Below are positions 9,260-19,500 of a stretch of DNA of 64,000 nt, piece after piece. Each line of letters begins with the position of its first letter. Positions within the stretch are counted from its first letter, which is position 1. The translations under genes and the position numbers were made by a program. The stretch is from NCBI GenBank assembly GCA_937889645.1, contig CALBZE010000051.1, positions 133,388 through 197,387 of the forward strand, written 5' to 3'. The stretch is from an uncultured bacterium (lineage in GTDB: Bacteria > Gemmatimonadota > Gemmatimonadetes > Longimicrobiales > RSA9). The notes beneath the pieces are model-generated. The model was not told the DNA's origin and ran no database searches. It was given only the letters and a program-made list of their open reading frames with translations.

Positions 9260-10309
9260 ATGCCTGGCCGACGACTCCTCGACGACGGCACCGCCGTGCA
9301 CGGCCGCCCGCCCACCCGCCTCTGGGACCGCCGCAAGGTCCACGACGGAATCGTCAGAACCTACGGCGGAACGCCCCTCATCCGCCTGCGCCGCATGGGC
9401 GAGGGGCTTCCCGGCATCGTCGTGGTCAAGCACGAGGGCTTCAACCCCTACAATTCCGTAAAGGACCGGATCGGCGTCGCGATGCTCGAGGCGGCGATCG
9501 AGAGGGGCGAGCTGCGGCCGGGAAAGGTGGTCGTGGAGCCGACGAGCGGCAACACGGGGATCGGGATCGCCTTCACCGCCGCGGCCCTCGGCCTGCGCTG
9601 CATCTTCACCATGCCCGACACCATGACGATCGAGCGGCGCAACATGCTCCGCGCGCTTGGAGGGATCGTGGTCCTGACCGACGGCGCGCGCGGGATGCGC
9701 GGCGCGATCGAGCGGGCGGAAGAGATCCGCGACCGCCTCGGCGACCGCGCTTGGATGCCGCGGCAGTTCGACAACCCCGACAACCCGGCGGTCCACTATC
9801 GCACGACCGGCCCGGAAATCTGGGAGGACACCGAAGGGCGCGTCGACGTCTTTGTCGCCGGCGTGGGCACGGGCGGGACGATCACCGGCGCGGGCCGCTA
9901 CCTGCGCGAACGCAAGCCCGGCATCCGCATCGTGGCCGTCGAACCCGCGGAAAGCCCCGTCCTGTCCGGCGGCGAGCCGGGGCCGCACCGCCAGCAAGGG
10001 ATCGGCGCCGGCTTCATCCCCCGCGTCCTCGACACGGCCATCTACGACGAAGTCGTCACCGTCACCAACGACGACGCCATCGCCACCACCCGCCGCCTCG
10101 CCCGCGAGGAGGGGATCCTGGCCGGGATATCCGCCGGGTCGATCACGTGGGCCGCGTTACGGGTCGCCGAGCGGCCCGAGAATCGGGGGAAGCTGATCGT
10201 CTCGATCATCCCCGACTTCGGCGAACGGTACCTCTCCAACCCCGTGTATGCGGAGATGACGCCGCCGGAAGTGCCGAGTGAGCTGGAGGCCATCGAGGGG
10301 CTCCTGTGA
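9260..10309 (+). CDS. cysK: Cysteine synthase (O-acetylserine sulfhydrylase type), PLP enzyme
   Basis: Fold-type II PLP enzyme of 349 residues that makes cysteine from O-acetylserine and sulfide. The PLP lysine is in FNPYNSVKDR (Lys68), the substrate loop is TSGNTG (95-100), the phosphate-binding loop GTGGT is at 203-207, and ISAGS sits near the end. The N-terminus carries about 30 extra residues before YGGTPLIRL compared with the usual enzyme. The ATG at 9260 has GGAGG directly upstream. CysM or cystathionine beta-synthase-like specificity cannot be excluded. It converges with comM, which ends 30 bases downstream. Confidence 0.9.
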   Translation: MPGRRLLDDGTAVHGRPPTRLWDRRKVHDGIVRTYGGTPLIRLRRMGEGLPGIVVVKHEGFNPYNSVKDRIGVAMLEAAIERGELRPGKVVVEPTSGNTGIGIAFTAAALGLRCIFTMPDTMTIERRNMLRALGGIVVLTDGARGMRGAIERAEEIRDRLGDRAWMPRQFDNPDNPAVHYRTTGPEIWEDTEGRVDVFVAGVGTGGTITGAGRYLRERKPGIRIVAVEPAESPVLSGGEPGPHRQQGIGAGFIPRVLDTAIYDEVVTVTNDDAIATTRRLAREEGILAGISAGSITWAALRVAERPENRGKLIVSIIPDFGERYLSNPVYAEMTPPEVPSELEAIEGLL

Positions 10310-10339
10310 CCCGGCCGGAGCGCCGGTTTCCCGGCCGCA

Positions 10340-11911
10340 CTAGGGCTCCGTGGCAATGCCCGCCGGGTACGCCCGCCTCCACTGACGCCGGTCGAGCGAC
10401 CGGTACTGCACCGCCTCGGCGACGTGCGCGGCCGCGATCGATTCCGACCCGTCCAGGTCGGCGATCGTCCGCGCCAGCTTGAGCACGCGGTGATACGCCC
10501 GCGCGCTCAGCCCCAGCCGGGTGATCGCCGTCCGCAACAGCGCTTCGCCCGCCTCGTCCACCCGGCAGTACCGCCTCACCTCACGGGGGCCCATGTGCGC
10601 GTTCGCGTAGACGCCGGGCTGGTCTCGGAACCGCGCGATCTGGCGCTGCCTCGCGGCCACGACGCGGTCCCGGATCCGCTCGCTCCGCTCGCCCAGCCGC
10701 CGGGATTGCAACTCCTCCGGCCGCAGGGCCGGGACCTCCACGTGCACGTCGATCCGGTCCAGCAGGGGCCCGCTCAGCCGCGAGAGGTACCGCTCGACCT
10801 GTCCGGGGTGGCACGTGCAGCGGCCGAGCGGGTCCCCGAACCAGCCGCACGGGCAGGGGTTCATCGCACCGACCAGCATGAACCGCGCGGGGTACGTCAC
10901 GGCGTGCCGTGCGCGGCCCAGCTGCGTCACACCGTCTTCCAGCGGCTGCCGCAGGGCCTCGAGCGCGGAGCGGCGGAATTCGGGAAGTTCGTCGAGAAAC
11001 AAGACGCCGTGATGCGCGAGCGACGCCTCGCCGGGGCGCGGGAAGTTGCCGCCGCCCACCAGTCCCGCGTCCGAGATCGTGTGATGCGGCGCCCGGAACG
11101 GGCGCCGCCGCACCAGCGACTGGCCCGCTCCGAGCCGCCCCGCCACCGAATGGATCTTCGTGACCTCCAGCGACTCCTCGAGACTCAGCGGCGGGAGGAT
11201 CCCCGGGAGCCGCCGCGCCAGCATCGACTTCCCCGATCCCGGCGGCCCGACGAGCAATACGTTGTGCGCTCCGGCCGCCGCCACCTCGAACGCACGCTTC
11301 GCGTGCTCGTGCCCGCGCACGTCCTCCATGTCCAGATCGGGTGCGGCCGAGTCTGCCGCCAGATCGACCGCGTCGGGCACCACGCGCGGCAGATCCCGCG
11401 CGCCGCGCAGGTGCGCGACCACGTCCTCCAGCCGCTCCGCCGACCGGACGTCCAGCCCCCGCACCGCCGCCGCCTCCGCCCCGTTCGCCGCCGGCACCAC
11501 GAGCGTCCGCACGCCGTCCGCCCGGCAGCGGAGCGCGACCGGGAGCACCCCGCGCACCGGCCGGACGTCTCCGTCCAACCCCAGCTCCCCCACGAAGCAA
11601 ATCCCGCGGAGACGCTCGGGATCGACCACGCCGCCGGTCGCAAGTAGCCCGATCGCGATCGGGAGATCGAACGCGCTCCCCTGCTTGGGCACATCCGCCG
11701 GCGCGAGATTGATCGTGATGCGCTTCGGCGGGGGCACGAACCCGCTGTTCTTCAACGCAGCCAGCACTCGTTCCCGCCCTTCCCTCACCGCGCCGTGCGG
11801 GAGCCCGACGACCTGCATCTGCGGAAGGCCGTTCGCCAGGTCCACCTCCACGCTCACGGCGTACGCCTCCACGCCCAGCACTGCTCCGCTCATGACCTGC
11901 GCCAGCATCAC
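10340..11911 (-). CDS. comM: YifB/ComM-family Mg-chelatase-like AAA+ ATPase
   Basis: Protein of 523 residues with an N-terminal ChlI-like/Lon-protease-fold domain (about 20-140, including VGLPHGAVREGRERV), an AAA+ domain with Walker A GPPGSGKS (222-229) and Walker B GVLFLDEL, and a C-terminal Mg-chelatase helical domain ending SLDRRQWRR. The zinc-type stretch MNPCPCGWFGDPLGRCTC is present. ComM is a hexameric helicase that drives branch migration during natural transformation in Vibrio (family knowledge); it is widespread also in non-competent species. It is divergent from the DsbA-like gene. Confidence 0.93.
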   Translation of the reverse strand: MMLAQVMSGAVLGVEAYAVSVEVDLANGLPQMQVVGLPHGAVREGRERVLAALKNSGFVPPPKRITINLAPADVPKQGSAFDLPIAIGLLATGGVVDPERLRGICFVGELGLDGDVRPVRGVLPVALRCRADGVRTLVVPAANGAEAAAVRGLDVRSAERLEDVVAHLRGARDLPRVVPDAVDLAADSAAPDLDMEDVRGHEHAKRAFEVAAAGAHNVLLVGPPGSGKSMLARRLPGILPPLSLEESLEVTKIHSVAGRLGAGQSLVRRRPFRAPHHTISDAGLVGGGNFPRPGEASLAHHGVLFLDELPEFRRSALEALRQPLEDGVTQLGRARHAVTYPARFMLVGAMNPCPCGWFGDPLGRCTCHPGQVERYLSRLSGPLLDRIDVHVEVPALRPEELQSRRLGERSERIRDRVVAARQRQIARFRDQPGVYANAHMGPREVRRYCRVDEAGEALLRTAITRLGLSARAYHRVLKLARTIADLDGSESIAAAHVAEAVQYRSLDRRQWRRAYPAGIATEP

Positions 11912-12060
11912 GCCTCCTCGGCCGGCCGCGCCCTTGCGGGCGGGTCATTCCGTCTCCCACTTTCCGCCTCGACCCCGGGTCGAGAGAATCCGCCCTACCC
12001 TGCCCTGCCTCGTGGGGCGGCGCCATGGGCGAACGGGGCAAGCCGTGCCGAACTCCTGAC

Positions 12061-12786
12061 ATGCAATCGTCAACGATGTCCATCGATCGCAGGCACCCGA
12101 TCATCGCACGCGTACCGTCGCGCCCCGCCGCACGCGCGTTGGCCACCGTCCTCGCGTTCTCCCTGATCGGCGCCGCCTGCGGCGACTCGACCGGGCGCGG
12201 CAGCCGCCTCGGCGGGACGGCCGGCGACAACGCACCGGCCGACACGCTCCACGTCGACCGCATCGGCTACGACATGGGCGACCCCGATGCCCCGATCCTG
12301 GTCATCGAATTCAGCGACTTCGGCTGCCCCTACTGCGCCCGCTTCGCTCTCGAGACGTTCCCCATCATCCGCAGCGAATACATCGAGACCGGGAAGGTCG
12401 CGTGGAAGTACGTGCCGTTCGTGCTCGGCACCTTCCCGAACGGAGCGGAGGCCGCCATGGCCGCGGAATGCGCGGGCGAGCAGGGCGTCGACCGGTTCTG
12501 GCAGATGCACGACGAGCTGTACGAGGAGCAGCGCGCCTGGAAGTCGACCGGCGACCCGGAGGCCCTGTTCTACTCCATCGCACGGCGCCTCCGGCTCGAC
12601 CGCGAGCGCTTCGAGAGCTGCTTCGATGAGGGGCGCCGGGCCCACCGCACCCGCGAGGCCAACCAGCTCGCCGCCTACGCCGGGATCCGCGCCACGCCCA
12701 CCTTCGTCATCAACGGCTTCGTGGTCCAGGGCGCGATCCCGATCGACCACTTCCGCATGATCCTGGACGACTTCGCCGCCCGCTGA
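12061..12786 (+). CDS. DsbA-like thioredoxin-fold lipoprotein
   Basis: Predicted lipoprotein oxidoreductase (about 241 residues from this start). A hydrophobic segment ends in the lipobox LIGAAC (Cys40), and the mature domain carries the DsbA/thioredoxin_4 active site GCPYC (Cys89 and Cys92) and a cis-Pro loop ATPTFVING. It probably forms or isomerises disulfides in exported proteins. Start choice is weak: ATGs at 12025, 12061 and 12076 are all possible and none has a good ribosome binding site; I chose 12061 to keep the positively charged lead of the signal peptide. Confidence 0.87.
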   Translation: MQSSTMSIDRRHPIIARVPSRPAARALATVLAFSLIGAACGDSTGRGSRLGGTAGDNAPADTLHVDRIGYDMGDPDAPILVIEFSDFGCPYCARFALETFPIIRSEYIETGKVAWKYVPFVLGTFPNGAEAAMAAECAGEQGVDRFWQMHDELYEEQRAWKSTGDPEALFYSIARRLRLDRERFESCFDEGRRAHRTREANQLAAYAGIRATPTFVINGFVVQGAIPIDHFRMILDDFAAR

Positions 12787-12949
12787 CGGCCGCGGCCCGC
12801 GACCGACGCCCCTCGCTGGCCGCCGCCGGCCGACCAGCGGGCGAACGAGCCTTCACCCCGGCACAAACGCCCCGGTCCGGCGTATCCCACCCGAAGGACG
12901 AACACAACTCCTTGTTCTACAAATACATAGAAGAAAGACGACAGAACAG

Positions 12950-14809
12950 ATGAACACGACGAACCCGGGCGCCGCCGAAGCCGGGGCGCGAACGGATGCG
13001 CGCCGTGGAGCCGTTCTGCGCGGACCCGGCAGGCGCATACGCGCCACGCCGCTCCTGATCGGCACCGCCCTCATCCCAGCCGCTGGCGTGGCGATCGTCG
13101 CGACGCGCGGCCCGAAGCCGCCGGCGCTGACCTACAGCGAGTTCACCGAAGCGGTCGGCCAGGGGCTCGTCGCCCGCGTGACGATCGAGCCGGGCGTCGG
13201 ACTCCGCGGCGAGTGGACGGAGACGGCGGCGCGCGGGTCGGAGTCGTTCACCGTCGTTTATCCCGACCAGGCGCTCGACGGCCTGATCGAGCTGCTGGGC
13301 GACGCGGGCGTCCACATCGACTTCGCCGCGCCGCCGAATCCGCAGCGCTACAAGGAGCTGCTCGCCATCACGCTGCAGCTGCTCCTCTTCGGCGGGATCG
13401 GCTACATGGTGTTCCTGAACCTCAGGGGTCAGGGCGGCGCGGGCGACATCGGCAGCCGCACGTCGGGCGCGCGCACCACCTTCGCCGACGTCGCGGGGAC
13501 GCAGGGCGTGGCGGAGGAGCTGCGGGAGGTCGTCGACTTCCTTCGCCGCCCCGCCGACTTCGCCGCGATGGGCGCGCGGATTCCGCGAGGCGTGCTCCTC
13601 TACGGCCCGCCCGGGACCGGGAAGACGCTCCTCGCCCGCGCCGTCGCCGGCGAGGCAGATGTGCCGTTCTTCCAGATCTCGGGCTCGCAGGTCACCGGCT
13701 TCATCGTCGGGCTCGGCGCACACCGGATCCGCACGCTGTTCAAGCGCGCCAAGAAGCGTGGCGGTGTGATCTTCATCGACGAGATCGACTCGATCGGCGG
13801 GCGCCGCGGGCGCAACCGCGCCCACAACGAGGACGACCGCACGCTGAACCAGCTCCTGGTCGAGATGGATGGCTTCTCACCGGCGGAGGGCGTGGTCGTG
13901 ATCGGCGCGACGAACCGCCCGGAGGAGCTCGACCCGGCGCTCCTGCGCCCGGGCCGGTTCGACCGATCGCTGGCCGTCGCGCTTCCGACCGTCGACGGCC
14001 GCGAGGAGATCCTTCGCCTGCACGTCGCTCGTCGGGGGATCCCTCTCGAGCCCGATGTCGACCTCCGCCGCCTCGCGCGGATCACGCCGGGCGCGAGCGG
14101 CGCCGACCTGGCCAATCTGCTGAACGAGGCGGCGATCGCCGCCGTCCGCGACCGGGCGCCCCGCGTCGCGTGGCGTCATGTCGAGCAGGCCCGGGACCGC
14201 ATGCTCCTCGGCAAGGAGCGCGTCGGGTTCCGCGCCCGGGACGACGAGCGGCGCATCGTCGCCTACCACGAGGCGGGACACGCGCTGGCCGGCGTGATCG
14301 CAGTCCCCGAGGACGGGCTCCACAAGATCACGATCCAGCCGCGCGGCAAGGCGATGGGGGTTGCGTACTTCTCCCCTGACGACGACCGCCACCTCCATAC
14401 GCGCCGGTATCTGGAGGGTCAAATCGTCAAGGGGCTCGCCGGTCGCGCGGCGGAAGAGGCCGTCTTCGGCCCGGACCACGTCACCGGCGGCGCGGAGAGC
14501 GACCTCGAGCACGTGAACCGCATCGCCCGCCGAATGGTATTTCGGCTCGGGATGGGGCATCGCACGGGGTTGCTCGTCACGGACGGGCAGCCCGGCTCGC
14601 TCAGCCCCGAGGCGCAGGCGCTGATGGACGACGAGGTCCGCGCGCTTCTCGACCGCCTCTACGCCCGCGCACGCGAGATCGTCGACACCCACCGCGCCGC
14701 GCTCGACGCTCTCGCCGAGGCGCTCCTCGAGCAAGAGACGCTCGACGGCGACGAGGCGATCCGCATCCTCTCCGCGCACGGCGTCCGCGTCCACGGCGCC
14801 GCCGCCTGA
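12950..14809 (+). CDS. ftsH: FtsH-family membrane AAA+ zinc protease, divergent paralogue
   Basis: Membrane protease of 619 residues. Two membrane segments (about 34-52 and 138-157) flank an external domain of roughly 80 residues. The AAA+ core has Walker A GPPGTGKT (219-226), Walker B VIFIDEID and the second region of homology ending RPGRFDR. The protease has HEAGH (440-444) with a third zinc ligand, Asp518, in ESDLEHVNRIARRMV. The pore loop is unusual: SGSQVTGFIVGLGAHR aligns so that the conserved Phe of FVG is Ile252, and a Phe is displaced one position earlier. The usual long C-terminal extension is absent. The leader is a low-GC pocket (12900-12949) unlike the rest of the region. These changes suggest a specialised second FtsH, with the main copy elsewhere. 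Confidence 0.9.
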   Translation: MNTTNPGAAEAGARTDARRGAVLRGPGRRIRATPLLIGTALIPAAGVAIVATRGPKPPALTYSEFTEAVGQGLVARVTIEPGVGLRGEWTETAARGSESFTVVYPDQALDGLIELLGDAGVHIDFAAPPNPQRYKELLAITLQLLLFGGIGYMVFLNLRGQGGAGDIGSRTSGARTTFADVAGTQGVAEELREVVDFLRRPADFAAMGARIPRGVLLYGPPGTGKTLLARAVAGEADVPFFQISGSQVTGFIVGLGAHRIRTLFKRAKKRGGVIFIDEIDSIGGRRGRNRAHNEDDRTLNQLLVEMDGFSPAEGVVVIGATNRPEELDPALLRPGRFDRSLAVALPTVDGREEILRLHVARRGIPLEPDVDLRRLARITPGASGADLANLLNEAAIAAVRDRAPRVAWRHVEQARDRMLLGKERVGFRARDDERRIVAYHEAGHALAGVIAVPEDGLHKITIQPRGKAMGVAYFSPDDDRHLHTRRYLEGQIVKGLAGRAAEEAVFGPDHVTGGAESDLEHVNRIARRMVFRLGMGHRTGLLVTDGQPGSLSPEAQALMDDEVRALLDRLYARAREIVDTHRAALDALAEALLEQETLDGDEAIRILSAHGVRVHGAAA

Positions 14810-14889
14810 CCGCCGGGCGAGCTCGGGCGCCGGCCCACCGGTCGCCGGCGCACGCACGCCGCCCCGGCGATCGGGCGGCAACCCCCGGG

Positions 14890-14925
14890 GCCGCCCCGTG
14901 CATCCCATTCATCGAACGGGGCGGC
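14890..14925. terminator. Hairpin between ftsH and htrA
   Basis: A 10-base perfect inverted repeat, GCCGCCCCGT (14890-14899) and ACGGGGCGGC (14916-14925), encloses a 16-base loop 80 bases after the ftsH stop. No T-run follows, so termination by this hairpin alone is uncertain. Confidence 0.4.
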
Positions 14926-15037
14926 GCCCTCTCACGCCTACCCGAGCTGCCACCGTGACACGCTCGCAGGGCACGCGACGTGCCTTCGGGCGCGAGCCGT
15001 CAAGGCAAGAGAACCGGAAGTACCAAGGAGGAAAGAG

Positions 15038-16555
15038 ATGTCGTCGTTCACCGACCGGATGCGGCATGTGCTGATCGCGTCGCTCGTCGGCGTCGCGGCC
15101 TGTGGGCCGGGCGAGGCGGCGCAGGCGCAGAGTGCGAGGATCGCGGAGAAAGCGGACCAGTCGCAGCAGGCGGCGCCGATCGACACGTTCACGGCGGCCC
15201 GCCTCTCGAGCGCGTTCCGCGGCGCCGCGGATCGGGCGCTCCCGGCCGTGGTGTACATCCGCGTAGTGCAGACGCAGCAGGTGATTCGGGTCCAGCCTCC
15301 CATCTTCCGGTACTTCCCCGATGGCTGGGGGTTCGGACGACCGGAGGTCTTCGAGCAGCCGCAGGAGGGCGCCGGCTCCGGGTTCATCTTCGACAGTCGC
15401 GGCTACATCATGACCAACCGACACGTGGTCAATGACGCCGACGAGGTGATCGTCACGCTCTCGGACGGCCGCGAGTACCGTGCGACGGTCGTCGGCACGG
15501 ACGCGATGTCCGACGTGGCGGTGATCAGGATCGAGCCCGAACGGGGCAAGCCGCTCCCGACCGCTACGCTGGGCAGTTCCGAGGATCTGCAGGTGGGTGA
15601 CTGGGTCCTGGCTCTCGGCAACCCGCTGGGCCTCGACTTCACCGTGACCGCGGGGATCGTCAGCGCGAAGGGCCGCAACGTCGGGATCCTGCGTCGCGAA
15701 GCGGATCAGTCGGCGATCGAGGCGTTCATCCAGACGGACGCGGCGATCAACCCAGGCAACTCCGGCGGGCCGCTCGTGGACCTGCACGGCCGCGTCGTCG
15801 GCGTGAACACCGCGATCGCCTCCCGAACCGGCTACTACGCGGGCTACGGTTTCGCCATCCCGATCGAGGTCGCGCGCAAGGTCGCGAACGACCTGATCGA
15901 GCACGGCACGGTCCGCCGTCCGCGGCTCGGCGTCCTGGTCGACGAGGTCAGTGCGACGGATGCGGAAGTCTACGGCCTGGACCAGATCGCCGGCGCCGAG
16001 GTCAAGCAGGTGCAGGAGGGGACACCGGCGGCGAAGGCCGGCCTCAAGGTCGGCGACGTCATCGTCGCGCTGGACGGCGCGCCGATCCGGACCGCCACGC
16101 AGCTCGTCAGCTCGCTCGCGCAGCGCGAGCCGGGCGACAAGGTGAGGCTCGAGGTGATCCGTGACAGGAAGCGGCAGACCGTCACTGTCGAGCTCGGGCA
16201 GTTCGAGGCGGAGGACACATCCCGGCCTCGGCGCCTCGCCCGCGCCGACGTGGACGAGCTCCTCGGATTCCGTGCGGCGCCCCTCACCCGCGACCTGGTG
16301 AGGCGCCTGCAACTCGACGACGTCGATGAAGATGCGAAGGGCATCGTCATTGCCGAGGTCGCGCCGAACAGCCCCGCGTTCCAGGCCGGGCTGCGCCCCG
16401 GGCAGTTCCTGCTCCGGCTGAACGGGAAGCAGATCCGCAGCGCGGACGACGTTCAGGCCATCGCTCGCGGCCTCGAGCCCGGCGACGTCGTTTCCGCCGT
16501 GATCCGCGTCCCCGGCCAGGGCGAGACGATCGTCAACTACCGGACGCGGCGATAG
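15038..16555 (+). CDS. HtrA/DegP-family serine protease, lipoprotein form
   Basis: Envelope protease of 505 residues for damaged exported proteins. The signal peptide ends in a lipobox VAAC (Cys22), so the protein is probably membrane-tethered by lipid. The catalytic triad is His129 (TNRHVV), Asp159 (SDVAVIRI) and Ser242 (NPGNSGGPL). Two PDZ domains follow (about 290-385 and 415-500), as in DegP and DegQ. An excellent AAGGAGG site precedes the ATG. The last 23 bases overlap the 3' end of the convergent histidine kinase gene. Confidence 0.92.
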   Translation: MSSFTDRMRHVLIASLVGVAACGPGEAAQAQSARIAEKADQSQQAAPIDTFTAARLSSAFRGAADRALPAVVYIRVVQTQQVIRVQPPIFRYFPDGWGFGRPEVFEQPQEGAGSGFIFDSRGYIMTNRHVVNDADEVIVTLSDGREYRATVVGTDAMSDVAVIRIEPERGKPLPTATLGSSEDLQVGDWVLALGNPLGLDFTVTAGIVSAKGRNVGILRREADQSAIEAFIQTDAAINPGNSGGPLVDLHGRVVGVNTAIASRTGYYAGYGFAIPIEVARKVANDLIEHGTVRRPRLGVLVDEVSATDAEVYGLDQIAGAEVKQVQEGTPAAKAGLKVGDVIVALDGAPIRTATQLVSSLAQREPGDKVRLEVIRDRKRQTVTVELGQFEAEDTSRPRRLARADVDELLGFRAAPLTRDLVRRLQLDDVDEDAKGIVIAEVAPNSPAFQAGLRPGQFLLRLNGKQIRSADDVQAIARGLEPGDVVSAVIRVPGQGETIVNYRTRR

Positions 16556-19500
16556 GCTCCGGCGCCACGGCTAGCCGGACCCGGATGGTGGTGCCCTGAC
16601 CGACCTCGCTCTCCGCGGTCAGGGTGCCACCCCACCCTTCCACCAACCGCCGCACGATCGCCAGACCGAGCCCCGTCCCCGCCGACCGCGTCGAGAAGTG
16701 CGGCTCGAAGACACGCTCGATCAGCTCCGGCGGAATCCCGGGGCCGTCGTCCTCCACCGTGAGCTCGACCCATTCGCCGGTCCGACGCGCCGAGACGACC
16801 ACCGTGCCGCTCCCATCCAATGCCGAGTATGCGTTTTCCAGCAGGTTGAGGATGACCTCCTTCAACTCGCCCGCCCGGGCGAGGGCGCGGGGCACGTCGG
16901 CCTCGACCTCCGCGTTGAATCGCACGGCCGTGTCCGAGCGATAGAGCGTCAGCGCCTCGCGGATCACGGCGCCGACGTCCACCGGCTCCAGCGGGCCGGC
17001 CGCTTCCGGCGGCGCGCCGTAACGCGAGAACGCCCGCGCGATTTCCGTCAGGCGGTCGATCTCCTTCAGGATCTGCTCGACGTTCGTTTCCAGGATCTGA
17101 TCGAAGTCCGGACGGCGGTCGTTGTGCGCTCGCCGGAGGTGCTGCACCGCCAGCTTGATCGGCGTGAGCGGGTTCTTGATCTCGTGGGCGACCTGCCGCG
17201 ACATCTCGCCCCACGCCAGCACTCGCGCGGTGTGCACCTCCTTCGCCCGCGCCTCGCGGAGCCGACGCACCATGCGGTTGAACGACGCGAAGAGCAGCCC
17301 GAACTCGCCCGCACCCTCCTCCGCAGGCAGCCGCACGTGCAGCCGCCCGGCGCCGACCGCGGCGGCCGCGCGCCGGAGCTGGCCGATCGGTCGGGCCAGC
17401 GCGCGCCCCACCAACAGTGATAGACCGAGGGACAGCAGCCCGCCGAGGAGGACGGCGAAGAGGATCAGGTGCGCCAGCTCCGCCTGCCGGACCGACGCCT
17501 CGCCCGCCGCGAGCGAGACCGGCACCGCGACCGTCCCCGCCGCGAGCCGACGGTAGGCGACCAGGTAGCGGAGCTCGCCGAGCGTCCGAGTCTCGACCAC
17601 GCCGATCTCCTCGCCGCTCTGGAGCACGCCGTACACCCGCGGCGGCATCCAGGCGCCGAAGAGCCCCAGCTCGACCACCTCGGGCGACGACGCCTGCGCC
17701 AGCTCGCCCCGATGGTAGTACAGCACCTCCTCGCCGACCCGATCCGCGATCGCCCGCCAGTCGCCGGGCAGCTCGGCGAACGCGGCGGCCGCCTGCTCGA
17801 CCGCTCGCTCGGCCACGATCCGCGCGGCGCGCGCCGCTTCGCCCGCGAGCGCACGGTACGCCGTCGCGCCGAAGACCACCGTCGGCAGCAGGAAGAACCC
17901 GAACAGTGCGAGCGTGACGCGTGCCCGGAACGATCCCGTCCACACCCTCCATCCGCCGGGCGGCGATGGCGGCTCGCCGCGGGCCGTGCGGCCGAACACC
18001 CACAGGAATGCGAGAAGGGCCAGGTCCACTGCCATCAGCAGCGCACCCCGTGCGGCCAGGACGCCCAGCCCCGACAGCCGCAGCTCGAGGTGGGCGTGGT
18101 AGACGCCGTCCGGGTAATTCAGCAGCTTTTCGCTCCTCCACCCCGTCTCCGTCGGGATCCATTCCGCCTCATGGGCATTGGGATCGCCGGGTTCGGAAAC
18201 GGGCACGAGCGTGAGGCGCATACGCGCGTCCGGCTCGCCGCCAACGATCGGCGCCAGGATCGTTCCGCGTCCCAGGCTCCGGCGCGGCGGCACGACCACC
18301 GTGACCGCCCGGTCCGCCTGGAGCGGGACCGCCAGGATCTGCCCGCCGCCGCCCGCGTCGAAGACCGGCTCCAGCGATGACGTGCCCAGCGACCGGGCCC
18401 GGTCGATCTCCCGCCGCAACCGCGCCGTGGAGACGCCGGGGGCACGTCGCACGCTCTCGCCGTCGCCGACCGCGAGCTCCAGCGGTGGCACGCCCGGTCG
18501 CCACAGCCGGATCCGGGCGGGGTATTCCTCGGCCGCCAGCCCGCTCGCGACCCACGACCGGTAGAGCAGTTCCACGCCGTCCTCGCCCCGCCCATCCCTG
18601 CGCACCACCTCGTCGCCGAATCGGTGCAGCAGATAATCCAGGAACGGATCGGGCCGCGAGCCGAGCGTCGCGAGCTGGCGGTCCGCCGCCCGGATCGTCG
18701 CCGCCACTTCCGTGACCCAGAGGTGAGGCAGCACGGCACTCGCGGCCAGCCACCCGGCCGTCAGCCACCGGAGGACGCGGCTCGCGCGGCCGTCGTATCG
18801 GTGAATCCCGATCGCGAGCAGCGCGAACGGGATCGCCCAGAGCATCGGCAGCCAAGCCTCGACCCGGTGCGTCAGCCGCCACCGGAACAGCACGACGGCG
18901 GCAAGGAAGACGCAGAGTGCCGTGCCGCCGAGGAGGAAACCCAGCCGTGCGGGACCGGGTCGGCCCTGCGGGACCGCGAGCGCCGCGACCATCGTGAGCG
19001 ACAGGAACGCCGCGACCTGCACCGCGGCCCAGTACGACGTACCTCCCTCGAGGAGGCTGGGCGCCGCGCCCGCGAGGATCAGGCGTAGCCCGCCGGCGAA
19101 GCCGATCGCCACCGCGACCGCGCCGCCGGCGATCGCGAGCGTCGCCGCCCTTCCCTCCAGGCGAACCGGGCGAGCCACGGCCGTCAACGCGGCCAACGGG
19201 AGGAGAACCGCGAGAAGCCGACCCAGCGACGGCTCGCCGAGGACGGGGAGCAGGTAGAGCGCCGGGGAGAAGAGAGAGTCCGCGCCGGTCACGGCGCCCA
19301 GCGGTGCCACCATCAGAGCGCCGGTGAGCCCGAGCAGCGGGAGCGCGCTCGCCAGACCACGCCCGCGGCGGGCGCGCAGCCAGACCGCCGAGAGGCAGAC
19401 GAGAGAGACGAGCGCAAGCGGCACGACCAGCCGACGACCGACCTGTGCCAGACCGCTCCGCCACTCCGCCCGCGTGCTCGGCTCGAAGCGCGCGTGCAGG

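Noticed and set aside
12787..12845. GC-rich imperfect hairpin after the DsbA-like gene as a terminator
   Set aside because: Only a 6-base outer stem with a mismatch-rich centre and no T-run; at this GC level such structures occur by chance.
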